Shown here: positions 11,805 through 23,442 of the stretch, in pieces
Numbering within the stretch: the stretch's first letter is position 1
How the letters are laid out: each line of letters begins with the position of its first letter
Assembly (NCBI GenBank): GCA_963575745.1
Contig: CAUYUJ010022436.1
Location: forward strand, 1 to 62,500
Source: Prorocentrum cordatum
Lineage: Eukaryota > Sar > Dinophyceae > Prorocentrales > Prorocentraceae
Length of the DNA: 62,500 bases
Reading direction: 5' to 3'
Program-made: the position numbers and the translations under genes
The notes under the pieces: generated by a model
The model's input: the letters and a program-made list of their open reading frames with translations, nothing else
Told to the model about the DNA's origin: nothing
Database searches by the model: none

Positions 11805-12692
11805 TGGCAAGAAAAATCTCGACGGAACTTTTGGTGACTTTTAGTTAGTTGAAAATTCGGTTCTCAAAATTCAACAATTCGTTAGAGCTCTAGTATTGTT
11901 TCCTCGTGATATTCGATCTTCTCTATCTTGATCTCAGCTTGATCGGGTGAATATTACTATCGAAAAGCACGGTGACGGGATCGGCCGTTTACAGTCATCT
12001 TGATACACGCTGACGGTTTTTTGAAGATAATTCTAGCTTTAGGACAGCTACAGAGCTGGTAAGCAGGCTAATCGATGTCGAATGATTAGGCGCGTTCGCC
12101 TGTTCAATTCAGAGGCTGGCCGAGCTAGGTCTGCAGACCTATTCGTATTATTCGAGTCATCTTGACAGACGCTCTCGGTTTTCTGTACTTAACTCGAGCT
12201 GTAGGACAGCTACAGAGCTGATATTTTCAGACATCAATTCAGAATCACCAGTTGCGTTTGTCTGTCGAATCCAGAGCTCTGAACTCGGTCTGCTGCCAGA
12301 TCTAGAATCGCGAGACTATTCAGTGCTCGTGGTCACAGGAATCGTTTTGAAGACATCAGGCGCGTCCGCCTGTCGAATACAGAGCTCTGAAATCGGTCTG
12401 CTGCCCGAACTAGGTCCGCGAAAACTATTCGTATTGTTCGAGTAATCCTGAGAGGTGCTGTCGGTTTTCTGCACTTGACTCGGGCTGCAGGGGGTTGCAG
12501 GGCTGGTAATGACAGAAGTCGATTCGCAGACAGCAGACGCGTCCGCCTGTCGCATTCAGATGTATAAAAAATATTCACTATGAGTCGGAATGTTGGTAGG
12601 TGTTGTCGGTTTTCTCAACTTAAGTGGAGCTAAGAAGCTCTACGAGTCCCCCGGCGGTAACCAAGGTTGACGGTTTATCGCCGGCGCCCAGT
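11805..12692 (+). repeat. M1 module without cap
   Basis: Head starts right after CCCAGT. Four sub-repeats, one shortened. Hairpin unit 12633-12692; the right arm has TTTATCG, breaking one pair. Confidence 0.7.
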
Positions 12693-13859
12693 AATTCGAA
12701 AATGCTGGCAGGCTAGTTGGCTCGAAAAATCTCGGCTGAACGTTTCACAATTTTGGCTCAGGTGAAAATTTTGTTCTCGAAATTCAACAATTCGTTTGAG
12801 CTCTAGTATTTTTCCCCGTGATATTCGATCTTATTCCCGCTCGCCATCTTGATATCAGCTCGATCGGGTGGGTATTACTATCGAAAAGCGTCATGGCGGG
12901 ACGACCGTTTCGAGTCATCTTGTCACGCGGTGTCGGTTTTCTCAAGAGAACTCGGCTTCAGGACAGCTACAGAGCTGGCAAGCACAGCTAATCGAATGAT
13001 CAGGCGCGTTCGCCTGTTGAACCCAGAGGTTTTAATTCGGTCTGCTGGCCGAGCTAGGTGCGCAAACCTATTCGTATTATTCGAGTCATCTTGACAGGCG
13101 CTCTCGGTTTTCTGTACTTAACTCGAGCTACAGGACAGCTAAAGAGCTGATACGTACAGAATCTGATTCAGAATCATCAGTGGCCGTTGTCTGTTGAATC
13201 CAGAGCTCTGAACTCGGTCTGCTGCCCGATCTAGAATCGCGAAACTATTCGTATTGTTCGCGTCGCTTGCAAGATGCCGTCGGTTCTCTGCACTTAACTC
13301 GGGCTGTAGGGCGGCTGGATGGCTGGTAATCACTGGAATCGATTCGGAGACATCAGGCACGTTCGCTGCAGAATCCAGAGCTCCGAACTCGGTCTGTTGC
13401 CCGAACTAGGTCCGCGAAACTATTCGTATTGTTCGAGTCATCCTGAGAGGTGCTGTCAGTTTCCTGCACTTAACTCGGCTGCAGGGGGGGCTGCAGGGCT
13501 GGTAATCACAGGGATCGATTCAGAGACATCAGACGCGTCCGCCTGGCGCATGCAGAGGTCTGAACTCGGTCTGATACTCGAACTAGGTTTGCCAAACTAT
13601 TCGTATTGTTCGAGTCATCTTGAGAGGTGCTGTCGATTGACGCACGTAACTCGGGCTGTAGGAGAGCTACAGAGCTCGTACAGAAGACAATCTAGAAGCA
13701 TCGGGGGCGTTCGGCTGTTGCATCGGAGAGGTCTCAAAGTGTCTGGGCTGAAAAACTATTTTTTCTGTGTAATTTCTTTCGACATTATATATGTTGTCAG
13801 GAAGCTCTACGAGTCCCCCGGCGGTAACAAAGGTTGACGGTTTACCGCCGGCGCCCAGT
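12693..13859 (+). repeat. M1 module
   Basis: Cap variant CTGGCAGGCTAGTTGGCTCG, then five sub-repeats including a distinct last type (GGGGGCGTTCGGCTG near 13698) shared by many later M1 copies. Hairpin unit 13800-13859. Confidence 0.75.
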
Positions 13860-14766
13860 TATGTTCTCGAAATTCAACAATTCGTTAGAGCTCTAGTATT
13901 TTTTCCCGTGATATTTGATCTTATCCCCGCTCGCCATCTTGATCTCAGCTCGATCGGGTGGGTATCACTATCGAAAAGCGTCATGGCGGGATCGGTCGTT
14001 TTGAGTCATCTAGATACGCGCTGATGGTTTTCTGAACATAACTCGAGCTTTAGGACAGCTACAGAGCTGATAAGCACAGCTAATCGATGTAGAATGATCA
14101 TGCGCGTTCGCCTGTTGAATCCAGAGGCCTGAACTCGGTCTGTTGGCCGAGCTAGGTCCGCAAACCTATTCGTATTATTCGAGTCATCTTGACAGGAACT
14201 CTCGGTTTTCTGGACTTAACTCGAGCTGTAGGACAGCTACAGAGCTGATGTTTACAGCAACCGATTCAGAATCATCAGTTGCGTTGAGTTCTGAACTCGG
14301 TCTGCTGCCCGATCTAGAATCGCGAAACTATTCGTATTGGCCGAGTGATCTTGACAAGTGCTCTGTTTTCTTCACTCAACTCGCGCTGAGGGGGGCTACA
14401 GTGCTGGTGGTCACAGAAATCGATTTGAAGACATCAGGCGCGTCCGCCTGTCGAATCCAGAGCTCGGAACTCGGTCTGCTGCCCGAATTAGGTCTGCGAA
14501 ACTACTGTATTGTTCGAGTCATCCTGAGAGGTGCTGTCGGTTTTCTGCACTTAACTCGGGCTGTAGGGGGCTGCAGGGCTGGTAATGACAGGGTCGATTC
14601 GCAGACATCAGACGCGTCCGCCTGTCGCATTCAGAGGTCAAAGAATATTCACTATGAGTCGGATTGTTGGTAGGTGCTGTCGGTTTTCTCAACTTAAGTC
14701 GAGCTAGGAAGCTCTACGAGTCTCCCGGCGGTAACCAAGGTTGACGGTTTACCGCCGGCGCCCAGT
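13860..14766 (+). repeat. M1 module, head truncated
   Basis: Starts inside the head (TTCTCGAAATTCAAC). Four sub-repeats; hairpin unit 14707-14766 with TCTCCCGGCGG in the left flank. Confidence 0.7.
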
Positions 14767-15838
14767 AATTCCGGGGCGCTGCAGAGCTAGTGACTCGTAG
14801 AGCTTCCCTAAGCTAGTTGCTGGAAGCTTAAGAGTAATTCCGGCGCGCTGGAGAGCTACTTGGCAAGAAAAATCTCGACGGAACTTTTGCTTACTTTTGG
14901 TCGGTTGAAAAATTTGTTCTCGAAATTCAACAATTCGTTAGAGCTCTAGTATTTTTTCCCGTGATATTCGATCTCATTCCCGCTCGTCATCTTGATCTCA
15001 GCTCGATCGGGTGAATATTACTATCAAAAAGCACTGTGGCGGGATCGGCCGTCTCGAGTCATCTTGATACGCGCTGACGGTTTTCTGAACATAACTCGAG
15101 CTTTAGGACAGCTACAGAGCTGGTAAGCACAGCTAATCGATGTAGAATGATCATGCGCGTTCGCCTGTTGAATCCAGAGGCCTGAACTCGGTCTGTTGGC
15201 CGAGCTAGGTCCGCAAACCTATTCGTATTATTCGAGTCATCTTGACAGGAACTCTTGGTTTTATTGTAATTATCTCGAGCTGTAGGACAGCTATAGAGCT
15301 GATATTCAGAGAAGCCGATTCAGAATGATCAGTTGCGTTTGTCTGTCAAATCCAGAGCTCTGAACTCGGCCTGCTGCCCGATCTAGAATCGCGAAATTAT
15401 TCGTATTGGTTGAGTCATCTTGAGAAATGTTCTCTGTTTTCTTCACTCAACTCGCGCTGAGGGGGGCTACAGTGCTGGTGGTCACAGGAATCGATTTGAA
15501 GACATCAGGCGCGTCGGCCTGTCGAATCCAGAGCTCGGAACTCGGTCTGCTGCCCGAATCAGGTCTGCGAAACTACTGTATTGTTCGAGTCATCCTGAGA
15601 GGTGCTGTCGGTTTTCTGCACTTAACTCGGGCTGTAGGGGGGCTGCAGGGCTGGTAATGACAGGAGTCGATTCGCAGACATCAGACGCGTCCGCTGTCGC
15701 ATTCAGAGGTCAAGCAATATTGACTATAAGTCAGAATGTTGGTAGGTGCTGTCGGTTTTTTCAACTTAAGTCGAGCTAGGAAGCTCTGCGAGTCTCCCGG
15801 CGGTAACCAAGGTTGACGGTTTACCGCCGGCGCCCAGT
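14767..15838 (+). repeat. M1 module with duplicated cap end
   Basis: A 25-bp cap right half (14767-14791, ending CTAGT) is directly followed by a complete cap (14792-14860). Four sub-repeats; hairpin unit 15779-15838. Closely related to 13860-14766 and 19802-20845. Confidence 0.75.
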
Positions 15839-16934
15839 TGACAAGAAAAATCTCGACGGACCTTTTGCTGACTTTTGGTCGGTTGAAAATTTTGTTCTCG
15901 AAATTCAGCAATTCGTTTGAGCTCTCGTATTTTTTCCCGTGATATTCGATCTTATTCCCGCTCGTCATCTTGATCTCAGCTCGATCGGGTATCTTTTACT
16001 GCCACAAAGCACACGGGCGGGATCGGCCGCTTCGAGTCATCTTGTCACGCGATGTCGGTTTTCTCAAGATAACTAGAGCTTCAGGACAGCTAAAGAGCTG
16101 GTAAGCACAGCTAATCGATTCAGAATGATCAGGCGCGTTCGCCTGTTGAAGCCAGAGGTCTGAATTCGGTCTGCTAGCCGAGCTAGGTGCGCCCACCTGT
16201 TCGTATTATTTGAGTCATCTTGACAGGCGCTCTCGGTTTTCTGTACTTAACTCGAGCTACAGGACAGCTAAAGAGCTGATACGAACAACATCTGATTCAG
16301 AATGATCAGTGATCGTTCTCTGTTGAGTCCAGAACTCTGAACTCGGTCTGCTGCCCGATCTAGAATCACGAAACTATTCGTATTGTTCGAGTCGCTGACG
16401 AGATGCTGTCGGTTCTCTGCACTTAACTCGGGCTGTAGCTGGTAATCACTGGAATCGATTCGAAGACATCAGGCGCGCACGCCTGCGGAATCCAGAGCTC
16501 TGAACTCGGTCTGTTGCCCGAACTAGGTCCGCGAAACTATTCGTATTGTTCGAATCATCCTGAGAGGTGCTGTCGGTTTCCTGCACTTAATTCGGCTGCA
16601 GGGGGGGCTGCAGGGCTGGGAATCAGAGGGATCGGTTCAGAGACATCAGACGCGTCCGCCTGTCGTATGCAGAGGTCTGAACTCGGTCTGATACTCGAAC
16701 TAGGTTTGCCAAACTATTCGTATTGTTCGAGTCATCTCGAGAGGTGCTGTCGATTTACGCGGGCTGTAGGAGAGCTACAGAGCTCGTACAGAAGACAATC
16801 TAGAAGCATCGGGGGGCGTTTGGCTGTTGCATCCGAGAGGTCTAAAATTGGCTGGGCTGGAAATCTATTTTTTCTGTAATTTCTTCCGACATTATATGCT
16901 GTCAGGAAGCTCTACGAGTCCCCCGGCGCCCAGT
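15839..16934 (+). repeat. M1 module ending in a collapsed hairpin
   Basis: No cap; five sub-repeats. The terminal unit (16905-16934) keeps GGAAGCTCTACGAGT and CCCAGT, but the hairpin between the two CCGGCG copies is lost. Confidence 0.75.
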
Positions 16935-18062
16935 TGGCAAGAAAAATCTCGACGGACCTTTTGATGACTTTTGGTCGGTTGAAAATTTTGTTCTCAAAAT
17001 TTGAACATTCGTTAGAGCTCTAGTATTCTTTCCCATGATATTCGATCTTATCCCCGCTCGCCATCTTTATCTCAGCTCGATCGGGTACCTTTCACTCCCA
17101 AAAAGCAGGCAGGCGGGATCGGCCGTTTCGAGTCATCTTGATACGCGCTGTCGGTTTTCTCAAGATAACTCGAGCTTCAGGACAGCTACAGGGCCAGTAA
17201 GCACAGCTAATCGATTTAGAATGATCAGGCGCGTTCGCCTGTTGAACCCAGAGGCCTGAGCTCGGTCTGCTAGCCGAGCTAGGTTCAGAAACCTATTCGT
17301 ATTATCCGAGTCATCTTGACAGACACTCTCGGTATTTTGTGCTTAACTCGAGCTGTAGGGCAGCTACAGAGCTGATAGTCACAGAAATCGATTGGGAATC
17401 ATCAGGCGCGTTCGTCTGTTGAATCGAGAGCTCTGAACTCGCCCTGCTGCCCGAGCTAGAATCGCGAAACTACTCGTATTGTTGGAATCATCTGAAGAGG
17501 TACTGTGGCTTTCTAAACTTAACTCGGGCTGTAGGGGGGCTACAGTGCTGGTGGGGACAGCAATCTATTTGGAGACATCAGGCGCGTCCGCCTGTGGAAC
17601 CCAGAGCTCGGAACTCGGCCTGCTGCCTGAACTCGCCGCGAACCTGTTCGTATTGTTCGAGTCATCCTGAAAGATGCTGTCGTGCTGTAGGGGAGCTGCA
17701 GGGCTGGTAATCACAGGAACTGATTCGGAACATCAGACGCGTCCGCCTGTCACATTCAGAGGCCTGAACTCGGTCTGATACTCGAGCTGGGTTTAGGAAA
17801 CTATTTGTTTTGTTTGAGTTATCTTCAGAGGTGCTGTTGATTAGCGCGCGTAACTCGGGCTGTAGCAGAGCTACAGAGCTCGTACAGAAGGCAATCCAGA
17901 AGCATCAGGGGACGTTCGGCTGTTGCATCGAGAGGTCTGAAATCGCTTGGGCTGAAAAACTATTTGTTCTCTGCAATTTATTTTCTACATTATATGTAGT
18001 CAGGAAGCTCTACGAGTCCCCCGGCGGTAAGAAAGGTTGACGGTTTACCGCCGGCGCCCAGT
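16935..18062 (+). repeat. M1 module without cap
   Basis: Head follows the collapsed hairpin directly. Five sub-repeats (near 17226, 17403, 17579, 17735, 17904). Class I hairpin unit 18003-18062. Confidence 0.75.
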
Positions 18063-18177
18063 GAAGCGTGCTTGAGGCGACTTCACGCGCACCGGACGAG
18101 CGCAGGACACGCGCAACGCCAGAGGTGCACTTGCGTTCGCGCGCGCGTCTTGCGCTTGGCTATTGGACAATAACAGG
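18063..18177. other. Single-copy GC-rich insert
   Basis: About 115 bp rich in CGCG steps, with no match elsewhere in the window, between a class I hairpin end and two tandem M2 caps. No gene recognised. Confidence 0.5.
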
Positions 18178-18637
18178 TACCTCGTAGAGCTCTTCGGCAA
18201 CGATGAGCTAGAGGAATTCGGGCGCGGGGTGGAGCTAGTACCTCGTAGAGCTCTTCGGCATCGATGAGCTAGAGGAATTCGGGCGCGGGGTGCAGCTAGT
18301 TGGCGGACCCGGCTCCGACGGACAATGTGCGAACTTTGGGTCGGTTGGACGAACTTCGTGAGAGATTTGAACATTCGTTTTGAGATCTGGTATTTTTCGC
18401 ACCTGTAGTCGGTTATTTCGCGTTCGCTAGTCAATCCTCAGGTCTATAGGTGCAGTATTACTATCAAAACACTTGGCGGAACCGCGTTTGGATACAAACA
18501 TAAAAACGCGATTTTTCGAGTTTTTTTGGTCTTCTTCCGGACTCTATCTGCATGTGTACCGAGCAGCGCCGTGCGAGAAAAGAGCTCTACGAGGGCCCCG
18601 GCGGTAATCTGGTTGACGGTTTACCGCCGGTTCCAGT
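18178..18637 (+). repeat. M2 module with tandemly duplicated cap
   Basis: Two almost identical 61-bp M2 caps (18178-18239 and 18240-18300), both ending CTAGT, then an M2 core. Class III hairpin unit 18582-18637 ending GGTTCCAGT. Confidence 0.75.
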
Positions 18638-19040
18638 ACCTCGTAGAGCTCTTCGGCATCGATGAGCTAGAGGAATTCCGGCGCGGGGTGCAGCTAGTTT
18701 GCCAACCCGGCCCGGGCGGACAATGTGATGACCTGGGGTTGGTTTTTCGAAGATGGCGAGAGATTTTGAAATTCGTTTTGCAATTTTGAAATTTTATTCT
18801 ATGCAGTGAGTCATGGCGCTTCCGATGGTGCAATTCTCAGGGCCCTAGCTGCATTATTTCGATCAAAAGACTAGGGGGAACCACCATTGTGTACGACCGA
18901 AAAAAATATGTCTTTATGTTTGAAGCTAGTATGCAGATGCTTTTTTCTGCTGTTATTTCCTCGGAACCGATCTGGTCTATGTAGAGCTCTACGAGGGTCC
19001 CAGCGGTAACCTGGTTGACGGTTTACCGCCGGTTCCCAGT
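18638..19040 (+). repeat. M2 module, full length
   Basis: Cap 18638-18698 directly follows CCAGT. Diverged core. Class III hairpin unit 18984-19040, ending GGTTCCCAGT; left arm weakened (CAGCGGTAA). Confidence 0.7.
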
Positions 19041-19369
19041 TGGCGGACCTAGCCCCGACGAACAATGTGCGAACTTTCGGTCGGTTGGACGAACTTCGTG
19101 AGAGATTTGAACATTCGTTTTCAGATCCAGTATTTTTCGCACCTGTAGTGGCTTATTGTGCGTTCGTGCGTGGATTCTCAGGTATGTAGGTGCAGTATTG
19201 CAAAACACTCGGCGGAACTGTCTTTGGATAAAAAAATAAGCGTGATTTTTCGAGTTTTTTTGGGTATTCTTCCAGACTCTATCTGCATGTGTACCAAGCA
19301 GCGCCGTGCGAGAAAAGAGCTCTACGGCCCCGGCGGTAACTTGGTTGACGGTTTACCGCCGGTTCCAGT
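19041..19369 (+). repeat. M2 module without cap
   Basis: Starts TGGCGGACC. Core nearly matches 18300-18581. Class III hairpin unit 19317-19369, with a 4-bp loss in CTACGAGG. Confidence 0.7.
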
Positions 19370-19765
19370 ACCTTGTAGAGCTCTCCGGCAAAGAGCTAAG
19401 AGGAATTCGGGCGCAGGGTGGAACTAGTTGGCCGGCCCAACGAACAGAGAGAATGTGATAACCTGGGGTCGGTGTTTTTCACTTTCTGCAAAATTTTGAA
19501 GTTCGTTTTTAGAAGTGAGATTTTCATTCCCTGTAGTAAGCTATGGCGCACCTGCTGGTAAATTTTGTATGGCTCTAGGTCGAGTATTACTATCAAAACA
19601 CTTGGAGGAACCCACTGTATGAAAACCGAAAAATCGTCATTTTTCGAATTTTGCGGCTCTCGCTTCAGAAGCTTCCTTCACGTGTTCGGAGGAGTGCCGT
19701 GTAAGAAGAGAGCTCTACGAGGTGCCCGGCGGTAACTTGGTTGACGGTTTACCGCCGGTTCCTAG
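19370..19765 (+). repeat. M2 module, diverged cap
   Basis: Cap 19370-19428 with shortened loop. Class III hairpin unit 19710-19765 ending CCTAGT. This is the clean reference for the hairpin class interrupted by LINE-A. Confidence 0.7.
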
Positions 19766-20845
19766 TTGGCCGATCCGGCCTTAAGAGTCAAAGTGGTGAC
19801 TGACTCGTAGAGCTTCCCTAAGCTAGTTGCTGGAAGCTTAAGAGTAATGCCGGCGCGCTGGAGAGCTAGTTGGCAAGAAAAATCTCGACGGAACTTTTGC
19901 TGACTTTTGGTCGGTTGAAAATTTCGTTCTCGAAATTCAACAATTCGTGTGAGCTCTAGTATTTTTTCCCATGATATTCGATCTCATCTCCGCTCGCCAT
20001 CTTGATCTCAGCTCGATCGGGTGAATATTACTATCGAAAAGCACTGTGGCGGGATCGGCCGTTTTGAGTCATCTTGATACGCGCTGACGGTTTTCTGAAC
20101 ATACCTCGGGCTTCAAGACAGCTAGAGAGCTGGTAAGCACAGCAAATCGATGTAGAATGAAAAGGCGCGTTCGCCTGTTGAACCCAGAGGTCTGACTCGG
20201 TCTGTTCGCCGAGCTAGGTCTGCAAACCTATTCGTATTATTCGAGTCATCTTGACAGGAACTCTCGGTTTTCTGTACTTAACTCGAGCTGTAGGACAGCT
20301 AGAGAGCTGACATTTGCAGAAACCGCTTCAGAATCATCAGTTGCGTTTGTCTGTTGAATCCAGAGCTCTGAACTCGGTCTGCTGCCCGATCTAGAATCGC
20401 GAAACTATTCGTATTCGTGGAGTCATCTTGAGAAGTGCTCTCGGTTTTCTTCACTCAACTCGCGCTGAGGGGAGCTACAGTGCTGGTGGTCACAGGAATC
20501 GATTTGAAGACATGAGGCGCGTTCGCCTGTCGAATCCAAAGCTCGGAACTCGGTCTGCTGCCCGAATTAGGTCTGCGAAACTACTGTATTGTTCGAGTCA
20601 TCCTGAGAGGTGCTGTCGGTTTTCTGCACTTGACTCGGGGTAGGGGGGCTGCAGGGCTGGTCATGACAGGAGTCGATTCGCAGACATCAGACGCGTCCGC
20701 CTGTCGCATTCAGAGGTCAAAAAATATTCACTATGAGTCGGAATGTTGGTAGGTGCTGTCGGTTTTCTCACATTAAGTCGAGCTAGGAAGCTCTACGAGT
20801 CTCCCGGCGGTAACCAAGGTTGACGGTTTACCGCCGGCGCCCAGT
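19766..20845 (+). repeat. M2 head remnant plus complete M1
   Basis: An M2 head (19766-19800) is replaced by an M1 cap (19802-19870). Four sub-repeats (20163, 20338, 20514, 20690). Class I hairpin unit 20786-20845. Confidence 0.75.
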
Positions 20846-21881
20846 TGACCGACCTGGCCCCGACGGACAATGTGCGAACTTTGGGTCAGTAACTCGTAGA
20901 GCTTCCCTTAGCAAGTTATTGCTGGAAGCTTAAGAGTAATTCCGGGGCGCTGGAGAGCTAGTTGGCAAGAAAAATCTCGACGGACCTTTCGGTGACTTTT
21001 GGTCGGTTGAAAATTTTGTTCTCGAAATTCAACATTCATTTGAGCTCTAGTATTTTTTCCCGTGATATTAGATCTCATTTCCGCTCGCCATCTTGATCTC
21101 AGCTCGATCGGGTACCTTTAACTGCCAAAAAGCACTCCGGCGGGATCGACCGTTTCGAGTCATCTCGATACGCGTTGTCGGTTTTCTCAAGATAACTCGA
21201 GCTTCAGGACAGCTACAGAGCTGGTGAGCACAGCTTATCAATCCAGAATAAGCAGGCGCGTTCGCCTGTTGGACCCAGAGGTCTCAACTCGGTCTGCTAG
21301 CAGAGCTAGGTCTGCAAACCTATTGACAGACGCTCTCGATGTTCTGTACTTAACTCGAGCTACAGGACAGCTACAGAGCTATTACGTACAGAATCCGATT
21401 CAGAATGATCAGTGGCCGTGGTCTGTTGAATCCAGAGCTTTGAACTCGGTCTGCTGCCCGATCTAGAATCGCGAAACTATTTCTATTGTTCACTTAACTC
21501 GGGCTGTAGGGTGGCTGCATGGCTGGTGATCACTGGAATCGACTCGAAGACATTAGGCGCGTCCGCCTTTCGATTCCAGAGCTCTGAACTCTGTCTGCTG
21601 CCCAAACTAGATCCCCGAAACTATTCGTATTGTTCGAGTCATCTTGAGAGGTGCTGTCGATTTACGCGCGTAGCTCGGGCTGTAGGAGAGCTACAGAGCT
21701 CGTGCAGAAGACAATCCAGAAGCATCGGGGGCGTTCGGCTGTTGCATCCGAGACATCTGAAATTGCTTGGGTTGAAAAACTATTTTTTCGGTGTAATTTT
21801 TTTCGACATTATATGTTGTCAGGAAGCTCTACGAGTCCCCCGGCGGTAACAAAGGTTGACGATTTATCGCCGGCGCCCAGT
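20846..21881 (+). repeat. M2 head remnant plus complete M1
   Basis: Same architecture as the previous unit: M2 head to about 20889, then M1 cap 20891-20962. Four sub-repeats. Hairpin unit 21822-21881; right arm TTTATCG. Confidence 0.7.
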
Positions 21882-22171
21882 TGGACGAACTTTGTGAGAG
21901 ATTTGATTTTTTTTGAGAACTGGTATTTTTCGCACCTGTAGTGTTTTTTTTTCGCGTTCGCCAGTGCATTCTGAGGTTCGTAGGCGTAGTCTTACTATCG
22001 AAACACTTGGCGGAACCATCCTTCGATAAAAATATAAAAAACGTGTTTCTTCGAGTTTTTTTTGATCTTGCCCCAGACTTCTTCAACATGCACTGGCAAG
22101 CGCCGTGCGAGAAAAGAGCTCTACGAGGGCCCCGGCGGTAACCGGTTGACGGTGTACAGCCGGTTCCCAGT
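21882..22171 (+). repeat. M2 module without cap
   Basis: Starts TGGACGAACTTTGTG. Class III hairpin unit 22116-22171; right arm GTGTACAGCC is damaged. Confidence 0.65.
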
Positions 22172-22454
22172 ACTTTAAAGATATTTGACAATTCATTTTG
22201 AGAAAGCAGATTTTTACTCCGAGCATTAGTATCTTAACTTTATTCTTCGGGCAGCTCAGCTCTTTCGAGATAGTGTACTATCGAAACATTTGGAGGAACC
22301 GACGTCACGTTGACACCGAGAAATGCAAATATGATGTTTTTCTAGAAATGCTCTGAGAAGCGGTCTGCTTTGAATCTGAGCATTCTTATGCGTGCGAGCA
22401 GCTCTACGAGGTTTCCGGCGGTGACTAGGTTGACGGTTCACCGCCGGCGCCAGT
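22172..22454 (+). repeat. M2 module, 5'-truncated
   Basis: Starts in the core (AAAGATATTTGACAATTC). Class II hairpin unit 22399-22454 with paired GTGA/TCAC. Confidence 0.65.
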
Positions 22455-23442
22455 TCCGGGGCGCTGGAGAGCTAGTTGGCAAGAAAAATCTCGACGCACA
22501 TTTTGATGACTTTTGGTCGGTTGAAAATTATGTTCTCAAACTTTGAACATTGGAGCCCTAGTATTTTTTCTCATGATATTCGATCTTATTACCGCTCGCC
22601 ATTTTGATCTCAGCTCGATCGGGTACCTTTTACTGCCAAAAAGCAGGCAGGCGGGATCGGCCGTTTCGAGTCATCTTGATAGGCGCTGTCGGTTTTATCA
22701 AGATAACTCGAGCTTCAGGACAGCTACAGAGCTGGTGAGCACAGCTAATCGATGCAGAATGATCAGGCGCGTTCGTCTGTTGAACCGAGAGGTCTGAACT
22801 CGGTCTGCTAGCCGAGCTAGGTCCGCAAACTTATTCGTATTATTCGAGTCATCTTGACAGACGCTCTCCGGTTTCTGTACTTAACTCGAGCTACAGGACA
22901 GCTACATAGCTGATACGTGAAGAATACGATTCAGAATCATAGTGGCCGTTGTTTGGTGAATCGAGAGCTCTGAACTCGGTCTGCTCTTCGATCTAGAAGC
23001 GCGGAAATATTTGTATTGTTCGAGTCATCGTATTGTTTGAGTCATCCTCAGAGGTGCTATCGGTTTTCTGCATAACTCGGGCTCTAGGGGGGCTGCAGGG
23101 CTGGTAATCACAATTCAGAGAGCGTCTGCCTGTCCCATGCAGAGGTGTGAACTCGGTCTGATACTCGAGCTAGATTTGCCGAACTATTCGTATTGTTCGA
23201 GACATCTTGAGAGGTGCTGTGGATTTACGCACGTAACTCGCGCTGTAGAAGAGCAGAGCTCGTACAGAAGACAATCCAGAAGCATCTGGGGCGTTCGGCT
23301 GTTGCATCCGAGAGGTCCGAAATTGCTTGGGCTGAAAAACTTTTTTTTCCGTGTAATTTTTTTTCGACATTATATGTTGTCAAGAAGCTCTACGAGTCCC
23401 CCGGCGGTAACGAAGGTTGACGGTTCACCGCCGGCGCCCAGT
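22455..23442 (+). repeat. M1 module ending in a hybrid hairpin
   Basis: Partial cap and about four sub-repeats, some shortened. Hairpin unit 23383-23442 has a class I left arm (GTAA) and a class II right arm (TCAC), so one stem pair is broken. Confidence 0.7.

Noticed and set aside
12750-12766. SL-like string CAATTTTGGCTCAGG in an M1 head
   Set aside because: Two mismatches to the SL relict. Other heads at the same position read ACTTTTGGTCGG, so this is a chance variant.
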